The translations under genes were made by a program, and so were the position numbers. The notes below the pieces were generated by a model. That model made no database searches. It was not told the origin of the DNA and saw only the letters and a list, made by a program, of their open reading frames with translations. From positions 18,276,039 to 18,340,038 of the forward strand of contig NC_088317.1 in the NCBI RefSeq assembly GCF_910592395.1: a stretch of DNA of 64,000 bases, written 5' to 3'. Position 1 is the first letter of the stretch; the number at the start of each line of letters is the position of its first letter. Origin of the DNA: Lineus longissimus. Lineage: Eukaryota; Nemertea; Pilidiophora; Heteronemertea; Lineidae. Shown here in pieces: positions 61,524-64,000 of this stretch.

Positions 61524-64000
61524 ATAATAATGAAGCATGGCATAAAGATAACTTTGCTAACCTTGAGAGCAGGGGAATTATCCATCCTGCCTACTATCAG
61601 AGAAAACAAGAAAGAAGTGGAGAAGAGAGGAGGCTTAAATCATATATACCAGTAACATTATATTGCATAAGCGAGCTTAATCTGTATTCATTTGCTGCTT
61701 TCCAAGATACAGTTTTTTTGCTATCGCTACTTAGATCAAGGATTCCAAAAGCTAAAGAGGGTTGATGTTGTGCTAACGTGTTCTTATCTAACGGATCTCT
61801 TCATTGTTACAACACCGCGTTACTTATGTTTCCCTTTTTTCTGTCTCTCCTTTCATCTTTCTTTACTGTACAGCCTAAATGTCATAGTGACCTTGCTGTT
61901 TAAGAATCTAACACACACAATATGCATATCTTGCTGTATCTAGCACAGGCACTTCGGGTAAGATCAAAGACAGTCTAGGGTCATCAAAAGCTACGCACGG
62001 ACAGGCGATCAAATTTGAAGAAGCTCAGTCTCGTACATGTCGTAATGCTCTGAGTTCAGGCTTTCGATGCCTCTGGATTACCCTGCTTCCAAAGTCGTTG
62101 TTAATTTCCTACCGTTGTCATCATCGCATTATTTGGACGTTTCAACATATCATACTCACCTGAAAAATAGTAAACAGAATAATATGACAGATTTATGAAT
62201 AAAGGCAAGACCAAATAGATGTTGCATTCTCTGAAAGAAAATCTGAAAAAAATGTATTTGACCCAAAATAGTGAATAGAACATGACAGAGCTACAAATAA
62301 ACATTCATATAAAACAAATTTAGTGCCATCTGGAAGAAAAGCTGAAAAGTGAAGAATTTGTCCCCAAAATAATTAAGTTGACCTAAAAAGATGGAACCGA
62401 GAGAAAGTTTGCTAAAGGCAACTCAGAGTGAAGACTGATGTTATGGGTTTAAAAAATGGATCTTTTAAAGGTTTCTATCTATTCTGTTTCCATTCAACTC
62501 AACTTTTCATAATGGGGAAGTTGTGCTCTGGTCTTTAAAAATGTTATTGATAAATCTGACTGAGAATCTAAAAATGGTCTCCATAGTGCATGAACAGCAG
62601 CAGGAAGCTTTGGTTTTCACAGGGATTAGATGCGCATTGATATTGCAAGGTTAAAAAGAGACCTTTAAGTGGTTAATGCTTCCTGTTTAGCAAGGTAGTT
62701 CACAGGATGCACGAGAACCTGGCGGAAACGAACTTGACAAAAATATCTTGCTCAAACCTCTGCCAACTGCGGTGCTGATCAAAAGTCCTAATAGTATTAC
62801 AGCAGGTTGCGTATTGCCACAGCTGAAATGTTATGATGATGATGATGATTTTAACTTTCTATTATGAGTAAGCGTCATATGTCATGGCAGGATCTTCCAT
62901 GCTCTAGTATCATCTGACAAGAAAGAAAACTCGCATCCAGAAAAGGAAAACGAATACATCCAAGGTTACCATCCGATTTGGTCTTCAGGGGATGAAGCGC
63001 TCACAATCTCTGATTCTTATGCGAATATTCTACAGCTGATCAACAGCTCCCGGAGTCTCAAAGGAATCCAGACTGACTGTAATTGTGATTCGTCATTCTC
63101 GTATTGATGTTGGCCGTTTTCCGGACAAGGCGAGATTAGGCGGGTTGAGGTTTTTTAACTGAGATTTGCCAAGATGAACATCATCAAGGCTGTACAGTTT
63201 AAGATTTCTTGCATAGAATTGTGAGGAAAATACTTAGCTTTTGCATTCTGTATTTCATATGACACTATGACCATTTACAATATTTTTCATCTAAAGTGAA
63301 ATTCAAAGAGCAAAATCTGCAAAAGGCCTTCACCCGTCCCCCCTTCCAAACATTGTGAAGATGTTGATGCACATTGAAATTAATCAACAGTCCCTAGTTA
63401 CATTAGGATATCCACTGAACAATAACGTAATCAGTATCAATGCTCCAGATATATTTCATCAGTCTGTCATCCAAAGCTTCTTTCGCGCTGCACAGTCCTT
63501 GGTATGCCAAGCCAGCCATTGACCTCATGAGAAAAAAGCAATAGAGCCAAAGTAATAACCCACCATAAGAGCTCTTCAGTCTTAAGTTGACGTCTCATTA
63601 CTTCAATGATACAAGATATACACGAGATGGTCAAAGACTGCCCAACAGCAGTGTAAGTGCTGAGAAGGATATCGCATGCTTGTCCACAGTTGATGAGCAC
63701 AAAAATATGTTTGTGGGGACGATTTATAAAGAGTTTCGTTTCAGCCCTGTTTGAAACATGGGCACAAGCTTTTTCTGTGGATTTTTTTCAAAAGCAGTGG
63801 TTGATTACTTCAAGATAAAAGACACAAGAGATGGTAAGAGACATCTAAGACTGTTACAATTAACAGTGTGTTCGTCTAAGACTTCAAAGAAAGATGTCTT
63901 AGGTAGGCCACATGCTTGTTCTAATGTTGCTACTGCTGCTGCTGCTCCTGATGATGATAATGATGACGATGACGGTACTGCTACTGCCACCGCCGCCGAT
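61524..64000. other. Terminal stretch without a supported gene
   Basis: No recognised coding sequence is present. A short (ATG)n tract lies at 62832-62849. The final ~65 nt (63936-64000) is imperfect CTG and GAT trinucleotide sequence, and the minus-strand frame there is low-complexity Ser/Ala and not convincing. Confidence 0.45.
63936..64000 (+). repeat. Imperfect trinucleotide repeat, cut by the window edge
   Basis: GCTGCTGCTGCTCC is followed by GATGATGATAATGATGACGATGACGG and then GCTACTGCCACCGCCGCC. The tract may continue past the window end. Confidence 0.85.

Noticed and set aside
1-64000. Prokaryotic gene clusters, CRISPR arrays, phage or IS elements
   Set aside because: There are no long co-directional frames, no regularly spaced direct repeats and no transposase-length frames.

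Overview
This is eukaryotic, almost certainly invertebrate-animal, nuclear DNA. It is AT-rich by eye. No open frame is long enough to be a complete gene on one exon. There are no operons, ribosome-binding sites, rRNA genes or CRISPR arrays. Instead there are degenerate tRNA-headed SINEs, one LINE tail, palindromic foldback elements, diverged tandem duplications, microsatellites and long G or C homopolymers. One SINE carries a 'GACCTTGGGCAAGG' tail, a type I associate with SINEs of molluscs, amphioxus, echinoderms and similar animals. I cannot assign a phylum.

Layout. 0-0.35 kb: a ~300 bp foldback element. 0.68-0.83 kb: the best single candidate exon, minus strand. 0.85-14.4 kb: mostly featureless, with one SINE, one ~166 bp duplication and a G19 run. 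14.5-15.9 kb: two copies of a ~505 bp element that combine a TATA-like box, a tRNA-like box A/box B pair and a T-rich stretch. 15.9-34.7 kb: scattered minus-strand exon-like segments with usable splice sites, one of them encoding two hydrophobic stretches. Among these lie a LINE reverse-transcriptase tail (21.0-21.3 kb), a 136 bp palindrome (27.3 kb) and a SINE (27.8 kb). 34.2-50 kb: repeats, including a dispersed hairpin repeat (34.3 and 45.9 kb), a (ATC)n microsatellite, SINEs at 44.0 and 47.3 kb and a ~190 bp tandem array at 49.1-49.5 kb. 50-64 kb: a ~190 bp array at 53.4-54.1 kb, a tRNA-like unit at 59.1 kb, and a dispersed repeat shared by 48.0 and 61.4 kb.

No gene product could be named with confidence. 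The exon candidates are individually weak (0.15-0.5). Several are compatible with one long minus-strand gene of phase-0 exons, but that is inference, and phases could partly be chosen to fit. I found no convincing previously undescribed system. The best leads are the duplicated TATA plus tRNA-like units, the hairpin repeats and the possible minus-strand gene.
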